Origin: Scilla litardierei
Taxonomy: Eukaryota; Streptophyta; Magnoliopsida; Asparagales; Asparagaceae
Direction: 5' to 3'
Assembly (NCBI GenBank): GCA_030789695.1
Contig: CM061142.1
Span: 800,473,610 to 800,537,609 of the forward strand
DNA: 64,000 nucleotides
Below the pieces are notes generated by a model, which saw only the letters and a list, made by a program, of their open reading frames with translations, was not told where the DNA came from and did no database searches. Every line of letters begins with the position of its first letter. Position 1 is the stretch's first letter. Positions 20,710 through 30,777 of the stretch are shown piece after piece. The position numbers were made by a program, and so were the translations under genes.

Positions 20710-23700
20710 GTAGCCTCTCACCCGGCCTTGACCCTGTTCGATTCTGGAGCTTCCATGTGCATCCTATCTCGGAAGTTTGTAGTCGAACACTCGATACCCA
20801 CCTATACACTTCCCAAGTGTTGGAACATTTCAACTGGGAATGGTGTAGTGAAGGTTGCACTGGGATGCAGACCATGCCCGTTGGTGATTAGTGGACACGA
20901 ACTATATGCTAATTTCATCGTCCACGACCTATCCAACTTTGATGCTATTCTTGGCATTGATTGGTTAGGAGCTTTTTATGCCATGATCGACTGTCACCGG
21001 AAGAAGGTGGTGTTCGAAATTCCTGACCACCCAGTGTTCGAGTTTGTCGACGGAGGACATTCTCTTGGACCTATCAAGTTTCGAGCCCAGCCTTACCGAT
21101 TGACCCTTGCATCTATGATTGCTGAACCCGAGAAGCCTGCAGTAGTGAGAGATTTCGAAGACGTCTTCCCTGAAGACATTTCTGGACTACCGCCTGATCG
21201 AGCGTTGGAGTTCGGCATCGATCTTATGCCAGGAGCTCAGCCAATTTCGAAGGCGCCGTACTGTATGGCTCCTGCAGAATTAGAAGAGTTGAGGAAGCAG
21301 TTGGATGAGCTACTACAGAAGGGTTTCATTCATCCCAGCATATCTCCCTGGGGTGCACCCGTCTTGCTGGTAAAGAAGAAGGATGGATCGAGGAGAATGT
21401 GCATTGATTACCGGGAGTTGAATCAGATCACAGTGAAGAACAAGTACCCGCTGCCCCGTATTGATGACATCTTCGATCAGCTTGGTGGATCGAGGGTATT
21501 TTCGAAGTTGGATCTCCGGAGCGGATACCATCAAGTCAGAGTCAAGAAGGAAGATGTGCTCAAGACCGCTTTTCGGACTAAGTACGGGCATTACGAATTC
21601 GTTGTCATGCCATTCGGTGTGACCAACGCTCCTGTTGTGTTCATGAATCTCATGAACCTTATCTTTTACGACTTCCTTGACAAGTTCGTGGTGATTTTCA
21701 TAGACGATATCCTAGTGTACTCGAAGAACGGAGAGGAGCATGCAGAACATTTGAAGATAGTGTTGGAGACGCTCCATCACCATAGGCTGTATGCCAAGTA
21801 CAGCAAATGCGAATTCTGGCTGGATAGAATTGCATTTCTTGGGCATGTAGTATCGGGAGCTGGAATCTCAGTGGATCCGGAAAAGGTCAAAGCAGTCAGT
21901 GAATGGCCTACACCTCGATCGGCATCGGACATCAGGAGTTTCCTTGGATTGGCTGGATACTACCGCAGATTTATCAAGGATTTCTCGAAGATAGCTGAGC
22001 CGATGACGAAATTGACGAGGAAGGATATTAAGTTCAATTGGTCAGACTCTTGTGAGCAAGCTTTTTCTACCTTGAAGGAGAGACTGACTACTGCACCAGT
22101 CTTAGTTATTCCGGACAGAAGCGGAGGCTTCGAGATTTTCTGCGACGCATCAGGCAAAGGACTTGGATGCGTTCTGCACCAGCACAATCATGTAGTCGCA
22201 TATGCTTCGCGACAGTTGAAGATCCATGAGAAGAATTATCCGACCCACGATTTGGAGCTAGCCGCTGTCGTCTTTGCACTGAAGATATGGCGACATTTCT
22301 TACTGAGTGAGAAAGTGAAAATCTTCACTGATCAAAAAAGTTCGAAATATATATTTACTCAGAAGGAGCTGAATATGAGACAGCGCAGGTGGTTGGAATT
22401 GATGGCGGACTACGACATCGATCTTCAGTATCATCCAGGGAAGGTGAATGTCGTACCGGATGCCTTGAGTCGACTGCCCGAAGTGATGATTCTCACAGCT
22501 CAGTGGAGATTGTAGCAGGATCTGCGAAGGATGAATGTTGAAGCTGTACTACCAGGATTCACATCGTCATTGATGAACATGCAAATTTAATCGACGATCG
22601 TGGATCGAATCAAGACTGCTCAAGTTGGAGATGCTAAGTTGAAGAAGATCAGAGAACAAGTCGAAGCAGGACTTCGGACAGATATTCTGATTCATGCAGA
22701 TGGATCTTTGAGGTATGGTAGTAGGATCTGTGTACCTGCTGGGGATATCAGAGAGGAGTTGATGAATGAGGCTCACAGTTCGCCTTATTCTATTCAACCT
22801 GGAGGTACTAAGATGTACAAGGATCTTCGTCAGAATTTCTGGTGGCATGGGATGAAGAGAAGTGTGGCACGGAGCGTTGCCAAGTGCCTCGTGTGTCAGC
22901 AAGTGAAAGCTGAACATCATCGCACTGCTGGACTATTACAACCACTGCCGATTCCAGAATGGAAGTGGCAGCACATCACGATGGACTTCGTGACTGGCTT
23001 ACCTCGGAGCACCAAGCAGAACGATGCGATCTGGGTCATCGTTGATCGATTGACAAAGTCCACGCACTTTATACCTTTCCGAGTTGGGCAATCCACAGAG
23101 ATATTAGCAAGGAAGTATATGGAGGTAATGACCTAACTCATACCTTAATAGTTTCCTTCTAGTACTAGTCGTGATGTGAATTATGTCGTGTAGGAGATCG
23201 TGCGCTTACATGGAGTCCCTGTGAGCATTGTATCAGATCGTGATACGCGATTCACATCTCAGTTCTGGAAAAGTCTGCAGACTAATCTGGGTACCAGTCT
23301 AAAATTCAGTACTGCGTATCACCCGCAGACTGATGGACAGTCGGAGCGCACTATCCAGATATTGGAGGATATGCTGAGAGCATGCATGTTGGATCTCAAG
23401 GGTTCATGGGAGGACCATCTGCACTTAGTGGAGTTTTCCTACAACAACAGCTACCAGGCGAGCATTGGCATGCCGCCTTTTGCTGCTCTCTACGGGAGAA
23501 AATGTCTATCGCCGTTGAGTTGGGACGACGTTGGCGATAGAGAACTCTTGGGGTCAGAGATGATAGTGGAAACAGTTGATGTTGTGTGTGATATCAGAGA
23601 TAAGATTCGGATCGTCCAGGACCGTTACAAGCATTGGGCAGATGCTAAACGGCGTCCTCTGGAGTTCCAGCCAGGAGATCATGTGTTTCTGAAGATCTCA

Positions 23701-24162
23701 CCGAATCGAGGAGTGATTCGATTTGGGAAGAGAGGCAAGCTTAGTCCGAGATATATTGGACCTTTCGACGTGCTAGAGCGAGTTGGAGAAGTAGCTTATC
23801 GCTTAGCTTTGCCACCGTCCTTGGAGGGAGTTCATGAAGTCTTTCATGTGTCTTAGCTCCGTCGTTATATCAGTGACCCTTCTCATGCTGTGGACTACTC
23901 TGAGATTACAGTTCGGCCAGATCTGACGTATGAGCAGCAACCAGTGGAGATCCTAGATCGACGTCAGAAAGTCTTCAGGAACAGGACTGTTGATCTAGTC
24001 AGAGTAATGTGGCGTCGCGACTCGCCAGGAGAGTCTACCTGGGAGCGGGAAGATGAGATACGAGAGCGTTATCCATATTTGTTTCCCGCTCCTAAGTTGA
24101 TGAGAATTCCGAGGACGGAATTTTTCCTAAGGTGGGTAGAATGTAACGGCCAGTATCTTTAG
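20710..24162 (+). pseudogene. Tekay-like Pol (protease, RT, RNase H, integrase, chromodomain-like)
   Basis: One frame holds all enzymes needed for reverse transcription and integration. Protease has LFDSGAS (near 20734). RT has [20 protein letters not shown] (about 21409-21470) and FIDDILVYS (from 21697). RNase H has [10 protein letters not shown]. Integrase has an HHCC-like finger (CLVCQQVK), [18 protein letters not shown] and [10 protein letters not shown]. The C-terminus (PVEILDR to STWERE) is the chromodomain-like module of Tekay elements. In-frame stops occur at 22513 (TAG), 22588 (TAA) and 23854 (TAG). A 69-bp intron-like GT-AG insert is at 23125-23193. The second His of the integrase finger is Gln (IQPGG), and the RNase H-linked TDHKS motif reads TDQKS. 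Otherwise it is very well kept. Confidence 0.9.
23125..23193 (+). other. Intron-like 69-bp insert in the integrase ORF
   Basis: It begins GTAATGACC and ends GTCGTGTAG. It interrupts integrase between KYMEE and IVRLHG at a codon boundary and contains in-frame stops. Removing it restores the conserved protein exactly. Length is divisible by three. It could be a spliced intron, or an insertion that happens to carry splice signals. Confidence 0.6.
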
Positions 24163-27160
24163 GCGCGTTTTCGTTTGGGCGTGCCAGTATTTTATTTCTG
24201 TTATCCAGTTACTTTTTCGTCCGTACGTGTCAACGCGAGCGCGTCACTGTTTTCGTTTTACCGTATCGTTGATATTTACCATCAAGCCTTAATTTAACTT
24301 AATTATCCTGCTAATTACATTTTACTAATTACAAAATCTTAATTTCTTTAATTAATTTCACTAATTACTTTTCCATTTTAATGATGACTAATTAATTACG
24401 TTAATTACGTTTTTACCTTAACCCTTAACTACACGACAACACACACGTTTTAAACAACCACTTCTGAAATCAAAGTTGGCTTCTCTTTGTTCCTTGTTTT
24501 CGTTTGAGAAAAATAACACGTCTTTACAAAAGTCTAAAGATTTCATTAAAACCACATCCCAATCAAATTAATACTGCTTGACAAAATGGGAAGTGTTGTC
24601 TCCCAGGCTCATCTTCTTAAGCCAATCTTCCTGATGAACGAAACCTGCAAAAAAATCGTTCTGCAAACCAACAACAAATCATCCCCAAAATCTGTTTTTC
24701 ATCAACCCAAAATCCTACATCAAATTTCTCAACCAAGAACCCATTTCACCCAAAATACTTTTTGCAAACAACTTCTACAACAAACAAATTCCCCAAAACA
24801 AATCTACAAGTCAGCCCTCAATAATCAGATTCCCAAACAATTTCATCAAACCCAAACAAATTAGCCAAACCCATTTCCCAAACTGAAACTGAAAGTTTGA
24901 AAGGAGGAGAACCAAACAAAAATCTGAAAGTAAAACTTCAGATTCAGAGTCAACATCTTCTGATTCAAACCACACCACTCCAGATCCGAAATTGGGATAA
25001 TCCCAAAAATCCACACACACAAATACAAACTTGATCTTCAAACCCTCATCCAAACTTCAGCCCCTGTTCCCATCTCCACTCAACGACAACACAAACCCAC
25101 GCCAACAAGCCGCCGCCGCCGTGAGGAATCGCGCGCGCCGCCCAGCAAACGAGCCGCCGCCCAGGAGCGCGTGCCGCCCGCCGCCGTCAGCCCTCCCCGT
25201 CGCGTGTAGGTGAGCTCCCCTCACCTCTTTTGATTTTTGCCCCGTTCATTTTAGGTTGCCTGCAAGTATAGAAATCAAAAAAAAAAAAACAAGAACTGAG
25301 AAGAGGAGAGAAAAAGAGACGGAGGGACTGAGAGAAAGAAAGAAGGACAGAGTTGGCCTTATGAAATATTAAAGGAATGAAAGTGTTGAGAGATATTATA
25401 TTTGATATCTTAAACATTAAATAGGTGACAGCCAAGCCTATTAAAAAAAACAGAAGATAGAGCATAAGAAATATTAAAAGGAAGTTGTATTAATTAAGAG
25501 GTGACAGAGACTGAGGAAAGGGAAGTGTCAGCCTTGTGATGAATGGGAAGTTAGCGTTTTTTTTTGTGTGTGTGTGTGTGTAAAGGATAAGTGACAGCTT
25601 GTTTAAAAAGAAGTAATATTTGATAGGTATTATTATAGGGTTGTAGTAGGTGGAGTTTTTATAACCGTACCCTTATGATGCCATTGTAATTAGTTTAATA
25701 ATGTTCATTAGAAGTTAATTAGTGGGTTATTATTAGTATACATGATAATCGTTAAGTATTGGATAATTCAGCATGTTATTAATTATAAAATAATGTTAGG
25801 TTAATAATATTTGAATAAAATGAGGCGTATCAGGTTCATGTGACACAACATCACCCTAACCAGTGAACCCGATAAAATTAGACGAACCTACTTTAAGGAT
25901 TAACCGGATATTTTGACGTATCTCGCAATATATCTAATTCGGTGATATGTTTGACCAAAACAGAGAACCGGACGTACCAATACGTATTACCCGCCCAGAC
26001 AAACCTACGACAACCGATATCACCAGAAACAGGCAAGTGATACTTGCCAATAATTATTTAGGCCATGTTTTAGGCCAATTTGTGTAGTTGCGTAAAAGAG
26101 ACTAGGCGGTGAAATGATAGTCGCCTAGATGACCATATTGATCTAGTTTGACAACGAAACTAGATCCGACACTTTTTACCTGTTTTCATTCATGCTGCCA
26201 TGTCACGTTTACTTTCAATTAACTGTACGCACTTTAACTGCTCATTATGTCATGTCATGCATCAAATTGTTCTATCGTGATTGCGTAGCACACGCTACAA
26301 TAATTGTAACTATTGAGGCTAGGCACCTGCTTTGCGGGCACAACCCTATGCCAATAACACTTCCTGGCTCGTGATCCAGAAGATGGGTGCCAGTCCATAT
26401 ACACGTGGAGGGGTAGGGTTAAGCGACCACTCAGCGTAGAAGTGTGTCCGTACAGCCACTTCAGCTGTAAGGCGTAAACTCTGTGCACAATGTGAAAAGT
26501 TAATGTTTCGTGAAAATCGTGAAATAGTGTTTTCGTAGTTTCTGCTACGGCGTGCATGCATCATGTCATTTAAACTATTGCACTCTTTAAATGTCATTTC
26601 ATATTGTTTAGAACTGCAAGTCGTTTTCTATATTTGTATCCTTGCACAAAAGTTCTCCGCTTCCCTTGGGAGACTTTTGCTGACATGTGCCCTTTTCTCT
26701 TTGGGTGTCACATGTCAGACTTTGAGACAGAGCAGGTAGCAGAGGACGAGCAGTTCGTTGACGCTAAGTTTGAGGTCCCTACTGAGACCGAGTTCGAGGA
26801 CACCGGTGACCAGTCCTAGTCTCACCTAGAGACTTCTTTAGTTGTTGCTGCTTTTATAGTTGCTGTTAGATTTCGGTGTGTAGCACCTATATATCTCGAT
26901 GTTTATGTTTCGGCCATGCTTTAGGCCTATTGTTCAGACTTGTACTTTTGTGACTATTCTGTGATGTTGTAATATTTGTTGGATGTTGTTGGTGGATATT
27001 TTCTTATCTGCTTTATTATTGTTGTTGTTTCGTCGCAATGCAAGGACCTGCTACTTTTCGAAATTTTTACAGACGCTTATCAGACTGCAGCTTCACAGCT
27101 CCACGTCTGAGCGGACCTCCTCACGTCTCGCCTTCCATATTAAGGAAGCGGGGCGTGACA
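24142..27160 (+). repeat. 3' LTR of the Tekay-like element
   Basis: 3019 bp, same termini as the 5' LTR. Differences seen are small indels in poly-A, poly-T and GT runs and scattered substitutions. The acidic ORF recurs at 26712-26819. It is followed by ATGAC, the target duplication. Confidence 0.92.
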
Positions 27161-28090
27161 ATGACTGACACGTCCTGCAATGTGATCGTCATCTCACCTT
27201 GACGGAGATGGAATGTATTGGTCTCAGGCCTCCATCTATCCACCAATGCAGAAAGTAACGCCCAATCCAACCGTATCCACTTCAACCTCGCACATACATC
27301 AAGCTTGGCAATTTCCATATAGTGTGCTGCTCGCTCATCTAAAACCCATGCGGTATGCTTACTCGTGTGGTCCACTACCAATATAATATCCGCCTGCAAC
27401 CCAAAAAAACCGTACTGTTATTGTACTTCATGCAAAATTACGAAAAAAGATACATTGCGTAAAATATTAATGCACTAGTTTTGCTCATACCTGTCCAGGC
27501 TATATATTTGCTGAACAATGTCGTGCCTGTTCATTCAAGACCGAATCTGAAACAGGTCCTGGGTCCATATCTGCGAGAAAAAATATATAAGATGAAAAAA
27601 AATTGGATGTTGATGTTAATGATGAATGTTACAATCAACTAACATGAATTGGGGTTTCATTTAAAATTTATTTCAATTTATACATGTCATTTGGGTAGAA
27701 AAAAATTTAGCATATAAATGATTGATATTACATCTAAAATTTTGTCATTGGTGTTTCATCACTAAATACATGGTATTCCATAAAAACATGGTATTCATCA
27801 CTAAATACATGGTATTCATCTAAAATTTTAGCTTAAATTTTTAGCATACAAAATAAATTTCATCAACACTAAACCCCATTGACATTTGGGAGAAATCAAG
27901 AGCATCATGACAAAAAATTACAAAAATCATACCTAATGAAGGTTGTCACTACTTGATGAGAGCTAGATTTCAATCCCTGATCGGAGAAGGACAATACGTG
28001 GGTTTTAGGGTTTTTGGCTAGGAAGGAAGAAACTAAGAAAGAAAGAGAGAAGAAGGAAATGAACCGGCGCTGGGGGATGTATAGGACTCA
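27161..28090 (-). pseudogene. Plant mobile domain (PMD) gene, 5' exons and leader
   Basis: This is the upstream part of the gene at 14976-16858. On the minus strand a pyrimidine-rich leader (about 28085-27933) is followed by a leader intron 27932-27571 (GTATG...CGCAG). Coding exon 1 is 27570-27491 with ATG at 27568 (MDPGPVSDSVL, a typical PMD start). Intron 27490-27394 follows, then the first part of coding exon 2, 27393-27161 (LDWALLSALVDRWRPETNTF, then MTITLQDVSV). The Gypsy element is inserted there, and the next codons are at 16858. A TAG at 27500-27502 replaces the expected Trp near the end of exon 1. With the two stops downstream, the gene was already dead, or died together with the insertion. 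Confidence 0.82.
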
Positions 28091-28091
28091 T

Positions 28092-28120
28092 TTTGGACGC
28101 GGTTTGAAACCGCGTCCAAA
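28092..28120. repeat. 29-bp palindrome related to the core of the 14632 hairpin
   Basis: TTTGGACGCGGTTT-G-AAACCGCGTCCAAA is a perfect odd palindrome. It shares GCGGTTT-N-AAACCGC with the hairpin centre at 14632, and about 16 bases inward from the centre are alike (AAACCGCGkCCAAAA). It lies just upstream of the PMD leader and about 365 bp before the sulfite oxidase start codon. It may mark one end of a PMD-bearing element or a preferred target site. Confidence 0.7.
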
Positions 28121-28484
28121 GCCCAAATAGCCCCCCACACGCGCGATACCAGAACTTAGTCGGTTTTGATAATTTGTTTTCAAGTAGGTCGATTTTTTAA
28201 ATAAGTTTAAAAAATAAGACTAAATGCAAAAATTGTCCTTTTAAAATCATGAATTATTTAGGGTAGTTTTCGTAAATTAACGGCTCATGCGTTGCGCTCG
28301 TGCTCGTGGTTTTGATCGGCCACTAACGAATGCGCTCGATAAAAGCAAGAAGTGCTTCGTAAAAATAGAAGCACGTGATCTCTCTCTCTCTCTCGGCTCT
28401 CGCTGTAACCCAAACCTCGTAGAAATCCCAGCCCCAAAATTTTCTCATCCTAAATAGCGGTTAAACGTCCAACGAAAAAGAAAA
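28121..28484 (+). promoter_or_regulatory. Probable sulfite oxidase promoter and 5' leader
   Basis: 364 bp between the 28092 palindrome and the SOX start codon. The first part is AT-rich. A (CT)n run at about 28379-28400 lies close before the ATG, a common feature of plant 5' leaders. No certain TATA box is seen. Confidence 0.4.
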
Positions 28485-29488
28485 ATGCCAGGCTTGAGGG
28501 CTCCCGCCGATTACTCCCAAGAACCCTCTCGTCACTCCGCTCTCCGAATTAATTCCAAGGTATTCTTTCTTTCTTCTGTCTAATTTGATATCAATACTTT
28601 ATCTGAATTCTCTCTCTTTCATTGAGCTCTCTCGCGATTCAAAAGGATCCCTATTTGATATTTTTGGTACCTTTCGATACATCATGCTCACTAATCTTAT
28701 GTTATGCGATTCTTCTTCTAGATTTACTGTGATTAAATCTTACACCATCTTCAATTTTATCTCATGAAATTGGTAATTTTTGATATTTTGGTACTTTTTG
28801 ATGCATCATGCTGTGATTGAATCTTACATTATCTTCAATTTTATATCCCGAAACTGGTACTTTTAATGCTGCATGCAGGAACCGTTCAATGCCGAACCTC
28901 CTCGTGCGGCTCTGGTTTCCTCGTACATTACACATGCTGATTTCTTTTACAAGAGAAATCATGGCCCTATTCCAGTTGTCGATGACATCGAGAGGTCAAA
29001 TTTCTTTCTTTTTATCCTCCTCTGAGCTTGATCCGCCGGCTGAGCGCAAAAATAAGATTGATTGATGTTCGTTTTGTTGAGCAGATATCGCGTTTCTGTA
29101 GGGGGGTTGGTTGAGAAACCAATTCAATTGTCGATGAGCGAACTCAGGTAACTTTCCGTTGGTTGTCATGTCACGTGCTAAGCGCGATTGTTCCTTAAAT
29201 GTGGAGCTGACGTCGCTACATCGATTACAGGAAACTCCCTAAATATTCTGTCACTGCAACGTTACAGGTGTTGTTTCATTAGTACACCTTTCGTACCAGT
29301 AGGAGTGGATTATGCATTCACGTTTTATCCGCGTTTGACTGTATTTAGTTGGTTAAGAAAAAATCGTGTGTAGTTCGTCGGTTTTTGAAACTTGCAAGCA
29401 ATTCAGTGTGCAGGTAATAGGAGGACGGCAATGAGTAAAATAAGGACGGTGAAAGGTGTAGGATGGGATGTTGCTGCCGTTGGAAATG
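28485..29488 (+). pseudogene. SOX: Sulfite oxidase, first five coding exons only
   Basis: Plant sulfite oxidase is a peroxisomal molybdenum enzyme that oxidises sulfite to sulfate. Exons: 28485-28559, 28879-28994, 29085-29147, 29231-29267 and 29407-29488, all with GT-AG borders and matching phases. They encode 124 residues: MPGLRAPADYSQEPSR, EPFNAEPPRAALVSSY, FYKRNHGPIPVVDD, RKLPKYSVTATLQ, CAGNRRTAMSK, VKGVGWDVAAVGN. The first codon of exon 5 is Cys98, the residue known in the Arabidopsis enzyme as the molybdopterin ligand. No stop or frameshift is seen. Later exons (about two thirds of the usual 393 residues) are not in the window; after a donor site at 29489 come AT-rich sequence and transposons. 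It is either a gene head cut off by insertions or misassembly, or a gene with a very long intron. Confidence 0.88.
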
Positions 29489-30777
29489 GTGAGCATCACA
29501 TACCAAATTCTTAAAATTATCAAACCATATTTAAAAACGTGTATGCATTCCCAAAGATGCTTCCTACCTATTATCGAGCTCATTTTTATGTCTAGTTCCT
29601 AAAATTGAAATAAAACACGAATAAAATATGTTGCAATTGTGGAGAAACTCTTTGAAAAGGTATCCAGAGAGAGAATTTCTACTGGAAGCACGTCAATTTA
29701 GAAATCTTGATATCTATTGCTGTGTAGAAATTGAAAAATTTTAATTTATTTTTGGACTATGTTTCACCACGAATGTAACATGCCAACTGGTCTGTTCCTT
29801 CGAGCATACTGTTGAAATGGTAAGACATTCGCAGTGCATATTTGTGTTCATGTCAATACCAATCTGCCTCTTGATTTATGTATGCACAATTGAGTTTTGT
29901 ACCCTACACATGCCTAATGTGGCCAAGGCAGCTTTATATGAAGGGTTACATTTCATGAATCGATGGCTTAACTTGCACATTAGCTATGTAATCATGTGTA
30001 CTTATTGTATAGTCCTTCATATTTTGGAATAGGGAATGCAAATGTGATTGTGTTTGCTATTTCCTAACAGGGAATGTGAATGTGATATCTTATTCTTGAT
30101 CATGATGAGTCTAATGTTGCATCGCTAGAAACTAAATGCGAACTATCAAGATTTTCTGGCAGGGAAATTTTCTATCATAGTTTTATAGAATGGAATTGTT
30201 GATGTCAAATTGATGCTCATTAGTGCTAGTGCAACAAAATTTTCAACTCCTTTTATATTTTACCAATTAATGGTCCGCCCCACCATTTTTTGGAAAAGGC
30301 TTGAAGATGATGTCCATACAGTGTTGGATTTTCTGGAAAGGAGCCCATTGTGACCCATTTGGTCCACCAGATTTTTGTGGATATGGTATCTAAGTAATGG
30401 CTTAATGATGTTGCATGCGTGGGTCATTTTCTTTTATTTTGTAAACTAATAATCTAATTTAATTCATTCACATGATTAAACCCACTGATTAATGATGCAA
30501 TTAAATAGAAAATATTAAGAAGTGGCATAATCCTTGCACAATAACATGATGATCCATGTAAATGACTCCTTCACTGTACAAATAGGATTTGGAAATGGAC
30601 GATCAAACTGAGAGAACTTGTGTCTTCATTTGATGTCACGTTGTAGGTGCACATCATTGATTAAGCTAATAGCAACAATCCAATCATCCCAAGGAACAAA
30701 GTTGAGTGCATTACTTGGAAGTGTACAGATTCAGGTTGAACATTTTGATCTGCCATCAAAATTGAGTGGTGGCAAAC
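29489..30777. other. AT-rich non-coding stretch after SOX exon 5
   Basis: It begins with a good donor (GTGAGCATC) and would be intron 5 of the sulfite oxidase gene. I looked in all frames for the next SOX exon (expected AVWGGAKL) and found none. No repeats or genes are recognised. It ends at the left LTR of the element at 30778. Confidence 0.55.

Larger units (their letters stand above)
16859..27160 (+). mobile_element. Complete Tekay-like Ty3/Gypsy LTR retrotransposon
   Basis: A 10.3-kb element with LTRs of 3009 and 3019 bp (TGTAACGGCC to GCGTGACA) and the 5-bp target duplication ATGAC (16854-16858 and 27161-27165). It splits coding exon 2 of the PMD gene between Val and Ile of the LQDVSVITGLP motif. 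Gag has lost its capsid part. Pol keeps protease, RT, RNase H, integrase and a C-terminal chromodomain-like module, which together with the long LTRs points to the Tekay/Del chromovirus clade. The LTRs look very similar, so the insertion is young. Confidence 0.92.

Noticed and set aside
29489..30777. Search for sulfite oxidase exon 6 and later
   Set aside because: No frame encodes the expected motifs; not reported as a gene part.
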